The translations under genes were made by a program, and so were the position numbers. A stretch of DNA of 64,000 bases. It comes from Cyclobacteriaceae bacterium (GTDB taxonomy: Bacteria; Bacteroidota; Bacteroidia; Cytophagales; Cyclobacteriaceae). The notes below the pieces were generated by a model. The model was not told the DNA's origin, made no database searches, and was given only the letters and a program-made list of their open reading frames with translations. Within the stretch, counting starts at the first letter, position 1. Every line of letters starts with the position of its first letter. The stretch is from contig CP129487.1 in assembly GCA_030584025.1 (NCBI GenBank), positions 2,666,001 to 2,730,000 on the forward strand, given 5' to 3'. Shown one piece after another: positions 8,927-18,185 of this stretch.

Positions 8927-9670
8927 TCAGAGTTTCTTCTCTATCTCATTAATCTTTGCCTGCGCTTCCTGCTTGCCTAATGAAAGCGACTTCCTATACA
9001 GTTCGAGCGCTTCCTGCAAGGTTTCCTTTTTCTTACGTGGCGCAAGCTTGGTACGGTTTGCCGCTTCTTCAACAGCCATTGCTCGTGCGTAGTAAGCATC
9101 AGCCTCACTTACTTTCGATTGAATCATCAACTCCTGAATGCGTGCTTCAATCAATGCCAGCTCTTGCTCTTTTGTAGATATCTGAATTTCCTTATCGGCA
9201 ATTTCAGCGCTTTGCAACTCTGCCAGGTTAATCAGGTTCTGATTTTCGTTGCGATACTTTTCTACTTGTTCTTGCAAGGCAACAATTTCGTTGGTTTTGG
9301 ACTCCAAATCGCTTTTTAACTTTTTGAGTTGGCGTGCATACGATGATGCGCTTCCCTGCGATTTCTTCAACGCATTTTCCAGATCAGCAATTTTTTTCTC
9401 GGTATCCTTCACATACTTGTTCAGATCCTTCATGCGTGATGTGTAGTCATCGTAAGTGGTTCCCTCCACCATGTTAATGCGCAACAATTGACGGTTCGCA
9501 TCAATGGAGTCCATCAACACCCCAACTTCCATGAGCGTGTTCGTCATGCGTTGTGAGGTCTCCAACTCTACGCGTAAGGAATCAACTTGTGCCTGAAGAT
9601 CTGCTTTTTCGTTTGCACCGCATGATGCTAGCAGCGCGACTGCGGGAATAGCCCAAAGAAAGTTTTTCAT
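8927..9670 (-). CDS. Coiled-coil lipoprotein with TPR-like C-terminus, copy 1
   Basis: 247 residues from the ATG at 9670, chosen because it gives a lipoprotein signal with lipobox LLASC; the frame continues upstream to 9781, but that part is not signal-like. After the cysteine, residues about 20-180 are heptad-rich coiled coil (repeated KxxLExxN-type segments). The last 60 residues (YYARAMAVEEAANRTKLAP, then KKKETLQEALELYRKSLSLG) resemble a single TPR/SEL1-like hairpin. A close paralogue lies at 43765-44511. Function unknown; an envelope spacer or scaffold anchored by the lipid is my inference. Confidence 0.82.
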   Translation of the reverse strand: MKNFLWAIPAVALLASCGANEKADLQAQVDSLRVELETSQRMTNTLMEVGVLMDSIDANRQLLRINMVEGTTYDDYTSRMKDLNKYVKDTEKKIADLENALKKSQGSASSYARQLKKLKSDLESKTNEIVALQEQVEKYRNENQNLINLAELQSAEIADKEIQISTKEQELALIEARIQELMIQSKVSEADAYYARAMAVEEAANRTKLAPRKKKETLQEALELYRKSLSLGKQEAQAKINEIEKKL

Positions 9671-9876
9671 AGAAGGGTATGCGTTAAAGGTATTAGGTAT
9701 ATACAAAAATACACGTCTGCACGATTCAATCGGTTGCGAATGCATATTATTTTTTAAGCATAAAGTCAGCACGTTAAACAAAACCGTCAGGGATAAATAA
9801 CTTTATTCGATTGTGTTTTTACCCTACCATAAACCGCTTAAATTTGACCCCGTTTACGGACCGCCACACTGATTTC

Positions 9877-11181
9877 ATGTCCAACCCAACTACCGCGCGT
9901 ACGCGTATTGCCGACCTCGGAAAACCCCGGATAATCATTATCGGAGGAGGATTCGGTGGCCTCGAAGTAGCCAAAGGGCTACGAAATGCCAAAGCACAGG
10001 TTGTATTGTTCGACCGGTATAACCACCATACGTTTCAACCTTTATTATACCAGGTAGCCAGCTCAGGACTGGAAACCAGTTCCATCGTTTTTCCTTTCCG
10101 GAAACGCTTTGCCAAACAACACGACTTCTTCTTCCGCATGGGTGAGGTGATCTCCATCAAACCGGAAGAAAACTACATTGAAACCTCGATCGGTGGCATC
10201 AAATACGATTACCTGGTAATCGCCAATGGAGCTGCTACCAACTATTACGGATTGAAAGATGTAGAGGAACACGCCATCCCCATGAAGAGCATCATAGATG
10301 CCATTCAACTGCGGAATAAAATCATCCGTAACATGGAAATGGCACTACTTACGGATGATGTAGAGTTGATGAACAGCCTGATGGACTATGTGATTGTTGG
10401 CGGTGGACCAACCGGTGTGGAGTTGGCAGGCGCTTTGGCTGAATTGAAAAAGCACGTTTTCCCGAAAGACTATAAAGAACTGGAGTTCACCCACATGGAT
10501 GTGCATTTGGTGGAAGCCGGCCCGCGGCTACTCAATGGCATGTCGAAAGATGCGTCAGAAAAAGCACTGGAATATTTGCAAAACATGGGCGTTAAAGTTC
10601 ACCTGAATTGTGCCGTGAAATCGTACAACGGTTACGAAGTGATGCTCAACACCGGTGAAAAATTGATTTCGAGAACCATGGTGTGGGCTGCCGGTGTGAA
10701 AGGAAAACCCATTGAAGGATTGAACGATGGGGCAGTCAATCGATCCGGAAGAATTCGGGTTGATGCCTATAATAAAGTAACCGGCTACGATAATATTTTT
10801 GCCATTGGTGACGCTGCAGTGATGGAGGGCGATGAGCGATACCCGGCAGGTCATCCCATGATGGCACCGCCTGCCATTCAGCAAGGCAGACTGTTGGCAA
10901 AGAATCTGAAACGGTTGATGACCAAAAAAGAAATGAAGCCCTTCTCCTATTTTGATAAGGGAACCATGGCAACCATCGGAAGAAACCGTGCAGTAGTGGA
11001 TATCAAGGGATTGAAATTTCAAGGCATCTTCGCGTGGTTTGTGTGGATGTTTGTGCATTTGATGTACATCATCGGCTTCCGCAATAAATTCTTTGTCATG
11101 TTCACCTGGTTTGTCAGTTACTTTTCATACGACAAAAGTAACCGATTGATCATCAGTAGAAACAAGGAAGGAATAACCTGA
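9877..11181 (+). CDS. ndh: Type II NADH:quinone oxidoreductase (NDH-2)
   Basis: 434 residues from the ATG at 9877 (MSNPTTARTRI); the frame is open to 9811 but the extra 22 residues have no domain character. The FAD-binding motif IIIIGGGFGGLEVAKGL is at about residue 20, the NADH-binding motif YVIVGGGPTGVELAGAL at about 170, and the FAD-contacting IFAIGDAA at about 305. The C-terminal 60 residues are hydrophobic and aromatic (FAWFVWMFVHLMYIIG), the usual membrane anchor. The enzyme passes electrons from NADH to menaquinone without pumping protons. kup starts 34 bases downstream, so the two may be cotranscribed. Confidence 0.92.
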   Translation: MSNPTTARTRIADLGKPRIIIIGGGFGGLEVAKGLRNAKAQVVLFDRYNHHTFQPLLYQVASSGLETSSIVFPFRKRFAKQHDFFFRMGEVISIKPEENYIETSIGGIKYDYLVIANGAATNYYGLKDVEEHAIPMKSIIDAIQLRNKIIRNMEMALLTDDVELMNSLMDYVIVGGGPTGVELAGALAELKKHVFPKDYKELEFTHMDVHLVEAGPRLLNGMSKDASEKALEYLQNMGVKVHLNCAVKSYNGYEVMLNTGEKLISRTMVWAAGVKGKPIEGLNDGAVNRSGRIRVDAYNKVTGYDNIFAIGDAAVMEGDERYPAGHPMMAPPAIQQGRLLAKNLKRLMTKKEMKPFSYFDKGTMATIGRNRAVVDIKGLKFQGIFAWFVWMFVHLMYIIGFRNKFFVMFTWFVSYFSYDKSNRLIISRNKEGIT

Positions 11182-11215
11182 TGCAAATATTTTTAGTACA
11201 TTCGTTCTACAGGTA

Positions 11216-13177
11216 ATGGCTTTAGAATCTTACCATAAACACAAAACTCCTCTCTCCGCTGCCGGTGTACTCATATCGCTCGGTATTATTTACGGGGATA
11301 TCGGAACATCACCACTCTATGTGTTCCGCGCCATCGCAGGCCAGCATGAACTTTCAGAAGCGTTAATACTTGGGGGCCTCTCCTGTGTGTTCTGGACGCT
11401 CACACTGGTAACTACCATCAAGTACATCTACATGGCCTTGAATGCTGACAACAAGGGTGAAGGTGGAATTTTTGCTTTGTATGCGTTGGTGCGCAGGTAC
11501 AAAGCGGGTTGGGTAGTTTATCCAGCCATTATCGGTTGTGCCACGTTGATTGCCGATGGATTTATCACACCCGCCATCAGTGTGTCATCCGCAGTTGAAG
11601 GTTTAAAAATCTTCAATCCTGATTTGCCCATCATTCAAATAGTTATTGTTATTCTCATCGGGCTTTTTGTATTCCAACAATTCGGAACAGGGGTTGTTGG
11701 TAAGACATTTGGACCGATCATGACCATCTGGTTTTTAACCATCGGTACATTGGGCACCATTCAACTGGTTCAAAATCCAATGGTGCTCAAAGCCATCAAT
11801 CCGGTTTATGCATTTGAATTACTTGCACAATACCCCGGAGGCTTCTGGATTTTAGGTGCGGTGTTTTTGTGTACTACGGGTGCTGAGGCGTTGTATTCTG
11901 ATTTGGGTCACTGTGGTAAAGGAAATATTCGTGTTGGATGGGCTTTTGTAAAAACAGCGTTGCTCCTGAACTACTTCGGACAAGCAGCGTGGTTACTGCA
12001 GCACGAAGGTGACGTGCTGGGTAACCAAATTCCATTTTATGCCATTATGCCGGAGTGGTTTTTACCTTTCGGCATTACCATCGCCACCATGGCCGCTATC
12101 ATCGCCAGCCAGGCGTTGATTTCAGGAACATTTACGTTGGTGAACGAAGCCATGAAACTCAAACTCTGGCCGATGACCCGTGTGCGTTACCCGAGCCAGA
12201 TTAAAGGACAGATTTATATTCCCTCTATCAATTGGATTTTAATGCTGGGCTGTATTCTGGTAGTGCTGTACTTCAAGGAGTCGGCAGCGATGGAAGGTGC
12301 TTATGGACTAGCCATTACCATTGACATGTTGATGACCACTTCGCTGTTGGTATATTATTTTTCACTCTCACGAAAATCAACTGTGCGTGCCATCGGGTTG
12401 GCCTTGCTTTTCTTTTCGTTGGAGTTTATGTTCCTCATCTCCAACCTAAGTAAATTCAGTCATGGTGGTTGGTTTGCGTTCATCATTGCTGGTGCTCTCT
12501 TCCTGGTATTGTTCGTTCAATTGCGCGCCCGCAGGTTGCGCACACGGCATACTGAGTTTGTCGACTTGAAACATTACGTGGAGATGATCAAAGATCTTCA
12601 GTCTGATGAAACCATACCCAAGGAATCTACCAACCTGGTATTTCTGGCGGTAGCTGATAGTAAGCGGTATATCGACTCGAACATTATTTATTCGATGTTC
12701 CGCAAACGACCCAAACGTGCCGATGTGTATTGGTTCCTGCATATCGATACGGTTGATAGTCCGTTTACCAGCAAGTACTCGGTAGACACCATCATTCCGA
12801 AGAAGTGTTTCTTTGTGCGTATCAAACTCGGATTTAAAGCCGATCACCGCATCAACTTATTGTTCAATAAGATTGTACACGAAATGGCCGATAACGGTGA
12901 GATCGATTTGATCAGCCCGTACCCTTCGTTACATAAATACAGCCAGACGGCAGATTTCAAATTTGTGATCATTCAATCGTGGGCCTCACCCGATAGCGAG
13001 ATATCGAACTTCGATCGGTTGATTATTCAGGGGTACCGGTTGTTGAAAAAATTCAGCTTGTCAACCGAAGCCCACTACGGTATTGAGGCCGCCAACCTGG
13101 AGTTGGAAAAGGCCCCCATACAGGTTGGGCCGCCCGCTATCGTCAAGATCAAGCGCGATCGGGAAGACGAGCGATAA
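11216..13177 (+). CDS. kup: KUP/Trk-type low-affinity potassium transporter
   Basis: 653 residues, family-typical length. The hallmark GIIYGDIGTSPLYVFRA is at about residue 23, followed by twelve predicted membrane helices to about residue 450 (including TTGAEALYSDLGHCG and ADGFITPAISVSSAVEG). The remaining 200 residues form the cytoplasmic C-terminal domain. KUP proteins import K+ with H+. It follows ndh with a short gap. The next gene cluster starts after 131 bases and appears independent. Confidence 0.93.
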   Translation: MALESYHKHKTPLSAAGVLISLGIIYGDIGTSPLYVFRAIAGQHELSEALILGGLSCVFWTLTLVTTIKYIYMALNADNKGEGGIFALYALVRRYKAGWVVYPAIIGCATLIADGFITPAISVSSAVEGLKIFNPDLPIIQIVIVILIGLFVFQQFGTGVVGKTFGPIMTIWFLTIGTLGTIQLVQNPMVLKAINPVYAFELLAQYPGGFWILGAVFLCTTGAEALYSDLGHCGKGNIRVGWAFVKTALLLNYFGQAAWLLQHEGDVLGNQIPFYAIMPEWFLPFGITIATMAAIIASQALISGTFTLVNEAMKLKLWPMTRVRYPSQIKGQIYIPSINWILMLGCILVVLYFKESAAMEGAYGLAITIDMLMTTSLLVYYFSLSRKSTVRAIGLALLFFSLEFMFLISNLSKFSHGGWFAFIIAGALFLVLFVQLRARRLRTRHTEFVDLKHYVEMIKDLQSDETIPKESTNLVFLAVADSKRYIDSNIIYSMFRKRPKRADVYWFLHIDTVDSPFTSKYSVDTIIPKKCFFVRIKLGFKADHRINLLFNKIVHEMADNGEIDLISPYPSLHKYSQTADFKFVIIQSWASPDSEISNFDRLIIQGYRLLKKFSLSTEAHYGIEAANLELEKAPIQVGPPAIVKIKRDREDER

Positions 13178-13308
13178 TTGCCCGATACCGGACAATCATG
13201 TTCAGTACTGACCGTTCAAACTTCCAGAAAAGGCCAAATTCAACCCGCTTTCATAGTTTTTAGGATGGCAAGAATTTAGTAAGGGGCAGGTGTAAATCCC
13301 TAAGCACC

Positions 13309-15759
13309 ATGTTCAGAAATTACTTAGCCATTGCCATTCGTAACCTACTCAAGCACAAAGCATTCTCTTTCATCAATATTGGGGGGCTTGCAGTGGGCAT
13401 GGCGTGTTGCGTGTTGCTGGTACTCTATATACATGACGAGTTTAGTTACGAGCAGCATTTTACTGATCATGAACGCATTTACCGCATTTACAGCGTTTTC
13501 TCCCGCGATGGAAATTCAGAATCCTTCCCCCGCACATCCCCTCCGGTGGCCATGGCATTGGCGCAGGAATTTCCTGAAGTAGAAACGGCCACCCGCCTCG
13601 TCCCCATTCCGGAAGTGGAGCAACACCTCATCCGCTATGAAGAAAACCTGTTTTATGAAAAGATGGGTTACCTGGCCGATTCCACTTTCTTCGATGTGTT
13701 CTCGTTTGAATTTCAGGAAGGTGACCCCCTCACGGCACTTGATCGCCCCAACACCGTTGTGGTTACGGCTGAACTGGCCGAAAAGATTTTTGGAAAAACA
13801 GAAGCGTTGGACAAACCCATTATCATCAGCAGTGGTCAGTTTACTGATACGTTATTTATCAGTGGTGTACTTAAACCAAATCCCAAACCTTCGCATGTTA
13901 ATGCATCCTTTTACATGAGCATGAATGGTCACCCCATGGGTGATTACATCAACTCGGTAACTACATGGGCTTGGCAAAATTTCATTAACAGTTATGTGAA
14001 GCTAAAACCGAATACATCACCCAATACGGTAGACGAAAAAATTCCTGCGCTGATTGAAAAACACTCAGGCGCAGATTTGAAAAATGCAGGCTTACACAAA
14101 GAGATGCACCTGCAGCCGTTGGATAAAATTCATCTCCACTCCGATTTTCAAAATTCATTCGGCATGGCTGAAGCCGATAATATCGAATACATCTACATCC
14201 TCGGATCAATCGGTGTATTTATTCTACTACTAGCCTGCATCAACTTCATGAACCTGACAACCGCCAAGGCCTCGCAGCGTGCTGGTGAAGTGGGCGTGCG
14301 TAAATCATTAGGTGCCACACGTCAAAATCTTATCCGACAGTTTCTAGGCGAATCCATGACCATTGTTTTATTGGCCTTGCTTTTAGCATTGATTATTGTG
14401 CAAATAGCCTTGCCCTTCTTCAATGATCTCACCCAGAAGGCACTAAGCCTTCAATCCATTAACCTATCCTTTGTGCTGGGTATCATGGTGCTTATCGGTA
14501 TCGTTACTGCGTTGGTTGCAGGAAGTTATCCGGCATTTTTCTTGTCGTCATTTCAGCCCGCTATTGTTTTAAAAGATAAACGCCTGAGTGGCGGAAGCTC
14601 AAACTTCTTACGGAAGGGTTTGGTGGTATTTCAATTTGTTATTTCCATCACGTTAATCTCTTCCATTGTCATCATTCAGCGGCAATTGAACTTTATTCAA
14701 AGCAAGCCATTGGGGTTTGATCCGGAATACAAAATCATGATTCCCCTGCGTACCGATGAGGCCAAGCAACAGTATCTTCAATTAAAAAATTCGTTTGCTC
14801 AGATTGGTGGTGTTGAGAAGATTTCTGCAGCACGCAGTTTACCTTCCACACCCATGCTAAGTGATTTTGCTGTTTACCCGAAAGGTTCATCGCAAGATCG
14901 TGGCATCATGCACCGCAACACGGTAGTTGACGAAAACTATTTCGATCTGCTCGACATCAAATTACTGGCCGGAAGAACTCCGGTATATGAGACCGATAGT
15001 TTTTCCTGGGAGAACCCCAACCGTAAAATCATGGTTAACAAAGCCAGTCTGCAAACCCTGAATATTCCATTGGAAGAAGCACTGGGAACCCAATTGCTTT
15101 CCGAATGGCAAGGACAAACCTTTACCCATGAAATTATTGGGGTGGTTGACGACTTCCACCAATTTTCACTCCATGAATCGATTGCTCCGCTAATCTTCTG
15201 GATTCCGGCTAGTCGGGAGAATTATAATTTCATCATTGCTTCCGTAAGTCCGCAAAGTTACCAGCACATCATCCAGCAAATGGAAGTAAAATGGAAGGAG
15301 CTGGTTCAGCGTACTCCATTTGAAGCTGACTTTTTAAGCGATAGCGTAAAGCGTCAATATCAAAACGACCAGCGTGTTTCAAAAATCATCTTTGTGTTTA
15401 CCACGTTAGCGATCATCATTTCCTGCCTGGGCTTGTATGGGTTATCGGTTTACGTAGCCGAACGCAAGGTGAAAGAAATCGGTATTCGAAAAGTACTAGG
15501 CGGTTCTGTGAGCAGCATCGTGGGTATGTTATCAAAAGAGTTTGTCATTTTGATCATCATCGCACTCGTAATCGCAGCACCTGTTGGGTATTATGCCATG
15601 AACAAATGGCTGCAGTCATTCGCGTATAAAATTGAATTGAATGTCGTGGTGTTCATCATCACCGGAATCATTTCTCTGGCCATTGCCTGGTTGACTGTTG
15701 GGTTTGAATCCATTAAAGCAGCCATGGCCAACCCGGTAAAATCCTTGCGTAACGAATAA
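13309..15759 (+). CDS. FtsX/MacB-type ABC transporter permease, tandem copy 1
   Basis: 816 residues with duplicated MacB architecture: an N-terminal membrane helix (residues about 18-40), a periplasmic MacB-like domain, an FtsX domain with three helices (about 300-430, containing ACINFMNLTTAKASQRAGEV and VGVRKSLGATR), a second periplasmic domain, and a second FtsX domain (about 690-810, IGIRKVLGGSV). It ends NPVKSLRNE, a tail shared by the next three genes. Such permeases normally need a LolD/MacB-type ATPase; none is adjacent. In Bacteroidota these are annotated generically as ABC transporter permeases, and the substrate is unknown. Confidence 0.88.
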   Translation: MFRNYLAIAIRNLLKHKAFSFINIGGLAVGMACCVLLVLYIHDEFSYEQHFTDHERIYRIYSVFSRDGNSESFPRTSPPVAMALAQEFPEVETATRLVPIPEVEQHLIRYEENLFYEKMGYLADSTFFDVFSFEFQEGDPLTALDRPNTVVVTAELAEKIFGKTEALDKPIIISSGQFTDTLFISGVLKPNPKPSHVNASFYMSMNGHPMGDYINSVTTWAWQNFINSYVKLKPNTSPNTVDEKIPALIEKHSGADLKNAGLHKEMHLQPLDKIHLHSDFQNSFGMAEADNIEYIYILGSIGVFILLLACINFMNLTTAKASQRAGEVGVRKSLGATRQNLIRQFLGESMTIVLLALLLALIIVQIALPFFNDLTQKALSLQSINLSFVLGIMVLIGIVTALVAGSYPAFFLSSFQPAIVLKDKRLSGGSSNFLRKGLVVFQFVISITLISSIVIIQRQLNFIQSKPLGFDPEYKIMIPLRTDEAKQQYLQLKNSFAQIGGVEKISAARSLPSTPMLSDFAVYPKGSSQDRGIMHRNTVVDENYFDLLDIKLLAGRTPVYETDSFSWENPNRKIMVNKASLQTLNIPLEEALGTQLLSEWQGQTFTHEIIGVVDDFHQFSLHESIAPLIFWIPASRENYNFIIASVSPQSYQHIIQQMEVKWKELVQRTPFEADFLSDSVKRQYQNDQRVSKIIFVFTTLAIIISCLGLYGLSVYVAERKVKEIGIRKVLGGSVSSIVGMLSKEFVILIIIALVIAAPVGYYAMNKWLQSFAYKIELNVVVFIITGIISLAIAWLTVGFESIKAAMANPVKSLRNE

Positions 15760-15783
15760 CCTAACTTCATACACCATCTCTAT

Positions 15784-18174
15784 ATGTTAAAAAGTTATTT
15801 TCTTATTGCCATCCGAAACCTGCTGAAGCAGAAAGGATATTCTATCATTAAAATTGCCGGTCTGGCATTCGGACTCGCAGCCTCATTGGTCATTTACCTG
15901 TTTGTTCAGGAAGATCTGTCGTACGACACCTTCCATAAAAATTACAAGAACATTGTACGCGTGCTCACCATCGACAGTGCGGAAGGCGTGAGTAGTAAAC
16001 TGGTTGGGGTAACGCAACCTGCATTGGGACCTGCTGTGGAAGAAGAACTTCCTGAGGTGATCAACAGTGCGCGCATCAGCGGTGGCGGCAGACTCGACCT
16101 GAGTTATGAAGATAACCTGTTGCGTTGCGATGCCGGTTTCCGCACGGAATCTTCGTTCTTTGAGATTTTCGATTTTAAAATTATTGATGGAAAAAAAGAA
16201 GGTGTACTGGACGAACCCAACACGATTGCCATCACCCAAACATTAGCAACACGGCTTTTCGGAAAGGAAAACCCGATTGGCAAAGTGGTACGCCTCAATC
16301 AAAACCTGGATTTACACGTGGTGGCGTTGGTAGCCGATCCACCTAAAAATTCACACATTCAATTCGACTTATTGCGTTCCATGACACCTTCGCAAGATGA
16401 AGAAGGCTACCGTCAGTTTTTGCAATCGTGGCAGGGCATTAACCAGTTCACCTATTTACTACTGGATCGCCCGGCAAACCCGGATGAGCTGAATCCTAAA
16501 CTCCAGGCCATTGCGAAAAAGAACAACGCGTTTGAATTCTTTACACCGGTTGTTCAACCGATGCCGGAGGTTCACCTGCACTCAAAAGAAATTCTCTTCG
16601 AAAGTAACGCCAACAAATCGGATGTATTGAATGTGTATGTGCTCTCCATTATTGCTGGGCTTATCCTCATGCTGGCTGCCGTTAATTTCACCAACCTGGT
16701 TACCGCCAAATCAACCGGGCGTGCCAAGGAAGTGGGCATGCGCAAAGTAATCGGTGCTGTGCGCGCACAACTTATCGGACAACACCTTACTGAATCCATA
16801 GTGGTTACTGCATTGGCCGGTATTCTTGCTTTGGTGCTTGTCTTCATGATTACGCCTACACTAAACAACATTTACCAACGCTTTGCTGATGCGAGTGTCA
16901 TCCTCCAACCCGAAAATATTTCCGTGTTTATCGGGTTGATCATTGTGGTGGGGTTGGTGGCCGGCCTATACCCCGCATTTGTATTATCCGGCTTTAAGCC
17001 GGTGGTGGTATTAAAAGGTGCATTTAAAAATTCCGCCAGTGGAACGCGTTTGCGCAAAGCGCTCGTGGTGTTGCAATTCACCATTTCCATTGCCTTAATG
17101 GTGGGTACAGGCATTGTGTATCAACAAATGAATTTCATTTACACAGCCGATTTGGGTTATAAGCGTGATCAAATCATTACCCTGGCGCAAAACGGACAAA
17201 ACCTAGCTAACGCAACTGCACTCAAAACAGAACTTCAACGCAATACCGATGTGCTATCGGTCGGCTCCTCCTCTACCCGAATTGGTCAACAACTGGGCCG
17301 CACAGGCATTCAGCCCGAGGGCTTCAGCAACGAAACCAATTTTATCGTAAGCATAATGGCTATCGATGAGAATTTTATTCCTACCCTGGGCATGGACATG
17401 GCCAGCGGAAGAAACTTTTCATTGGATTATAATGATTCCCTCTCCATCATCATCAACGAAGAAATGACACGTCTGCTGGAATGGCATGATGCTGTAGGTA
17501 AAAAAATCGGGTTGCAATCGGGACCGAACCCGGCAACAGACGTAACGTACTACACCGTAGTAGGTGTGGTGAAAGATTTTCACTTTGCCACCATTCGGCA
17601 CAAGGTTGAGCCCTTGTTCATGGTGTACAATACCAACAACCCTTCCATGGCGATTAAGGTAAATGCTGAAAATATTAGTAGTACCATTGCCTTTATCGAA
17701 ACTACCTGGAAGAACATAAACTCCGGAACAACGTTCGAATATGCATTTCTGGATGAGCAATTCGCCAACCTATACCGAAACGAGCAAGCCTTCGCCAACA
17801 TGTTTACACACTTTACGGTGCTGGCCATGATCATTGCGGGCCTGGGCTTATTTGCGCTTTCTGCCTTTACGGCCGAGCAACGCCAGAAGGAGATCAGCAT
17901 TCGCAAAGTATTGGGTGCCAGCAATGGAAATATCTTGTACAAGCTGTCAGCCGAGTTTATTGTACTCATTATTATATCCTTTGTGCTGGCCAGCATCGCA
18001 TCCTATTTTGTGATGCAAAAATGGTTGCAGGATTTTCAGTACAGCATTAAAATCGGCCCGCAGATTTTCATTGCTGCCGGTGCAGCTTCCATACTCATTG
18101 CATTACTCACCATTAGCTTCCAGGCACTTAAAGCCGCGCTGGCCAATCCGGTAAACGCATTACGAAACGAATAA
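15784..18174 (+). CDS. FtsX/MacB-type ABC transporter permease, tandem copy 2
   Basis: 796 residues with the same double layout of periplasmic domain plus FtsX domain as its neighbours. Conserved elements are the N-terminal IAIRNLLKQKGYSIIKI, the first FtsX block (NFTNLVTAKSTGRAKEV, VGMRKVIGAVR), an AGLYPAFVLSGFKPVVVLKG turn, and the second FtsX block (ISIRKVLGASNGN). It ends NPVNALRNE. It begins 24 bases after the previous stop and ends 11 bases before the next ATG, consistent with one transcript of four genes. Divergence is greatest in the periplasmic parts. Confidence 0.88.
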   Translation: MLKSYFLIAIRNLLKQKGYSIIKIAGLAFGLAASLVIYLFVQEDLSYDTFHKNYKNIVRVLTIDSAEGVSSKLVGVTQPALGPAVEEELPEVINSARISGGGRLDLSYEDNLLRCDAGFRTESSFFEIFDFKIIDGKKEGVLDEPNTIAITQTLATRLFGKENPIGKVVRLNQNLDLHVVALVADPPKNSHIQFDLLRSMTPSQDEEGYRQFLQSWQGINQFTYLLLDRPANPDELNPKLQAIAKKNNAFEFFTPVVQPMPEVHLHSKEILFESNANKSDVLNVYVLSIIAGLILMLAAVNFTNLVTAKSTGRAKEVGMRKVIGAVRAQLIGQHLTESIVVTALAGILALVLVFMITPTLNNIYQRFADASVILQPENISVFIGLIIVVGLVAGLYPAFVLSGFKPVVVLKGAFKNSASGTRLRKALVVLQFTISIALMVGTGIVYQQMNFIYTADLGYKRDQIITLAQNGQNLANATALKTELQRNTDVLSVGSSSTRIGQQLGRTGIQPEGFSNETNFIVSIMAIDENFIPTLGMDMASGRNFSLDYNDSLSIIINEEMTRLLEWHDAVGKKIGLQSGPNPATDVTYYTVVGVVKDFHFATIRHKVEPLFMVYNTNNPSMAIKVNAENISSTIAFIETTWKNINSGTTFEYAFLDEQFANLYRNEQAFANMFTHFTVLAMIIAGLGLFALSAFTAEQRQKEISIRKVLGASNGNILYKLSAEFIVLIIISFVLASIASYFVMQKWLQDFQYSIKIGPQIFIAAGAASILIALLTISFQALKAALANPVNALRNE

Positions 18175-18185
18175 TCAGTAAAACC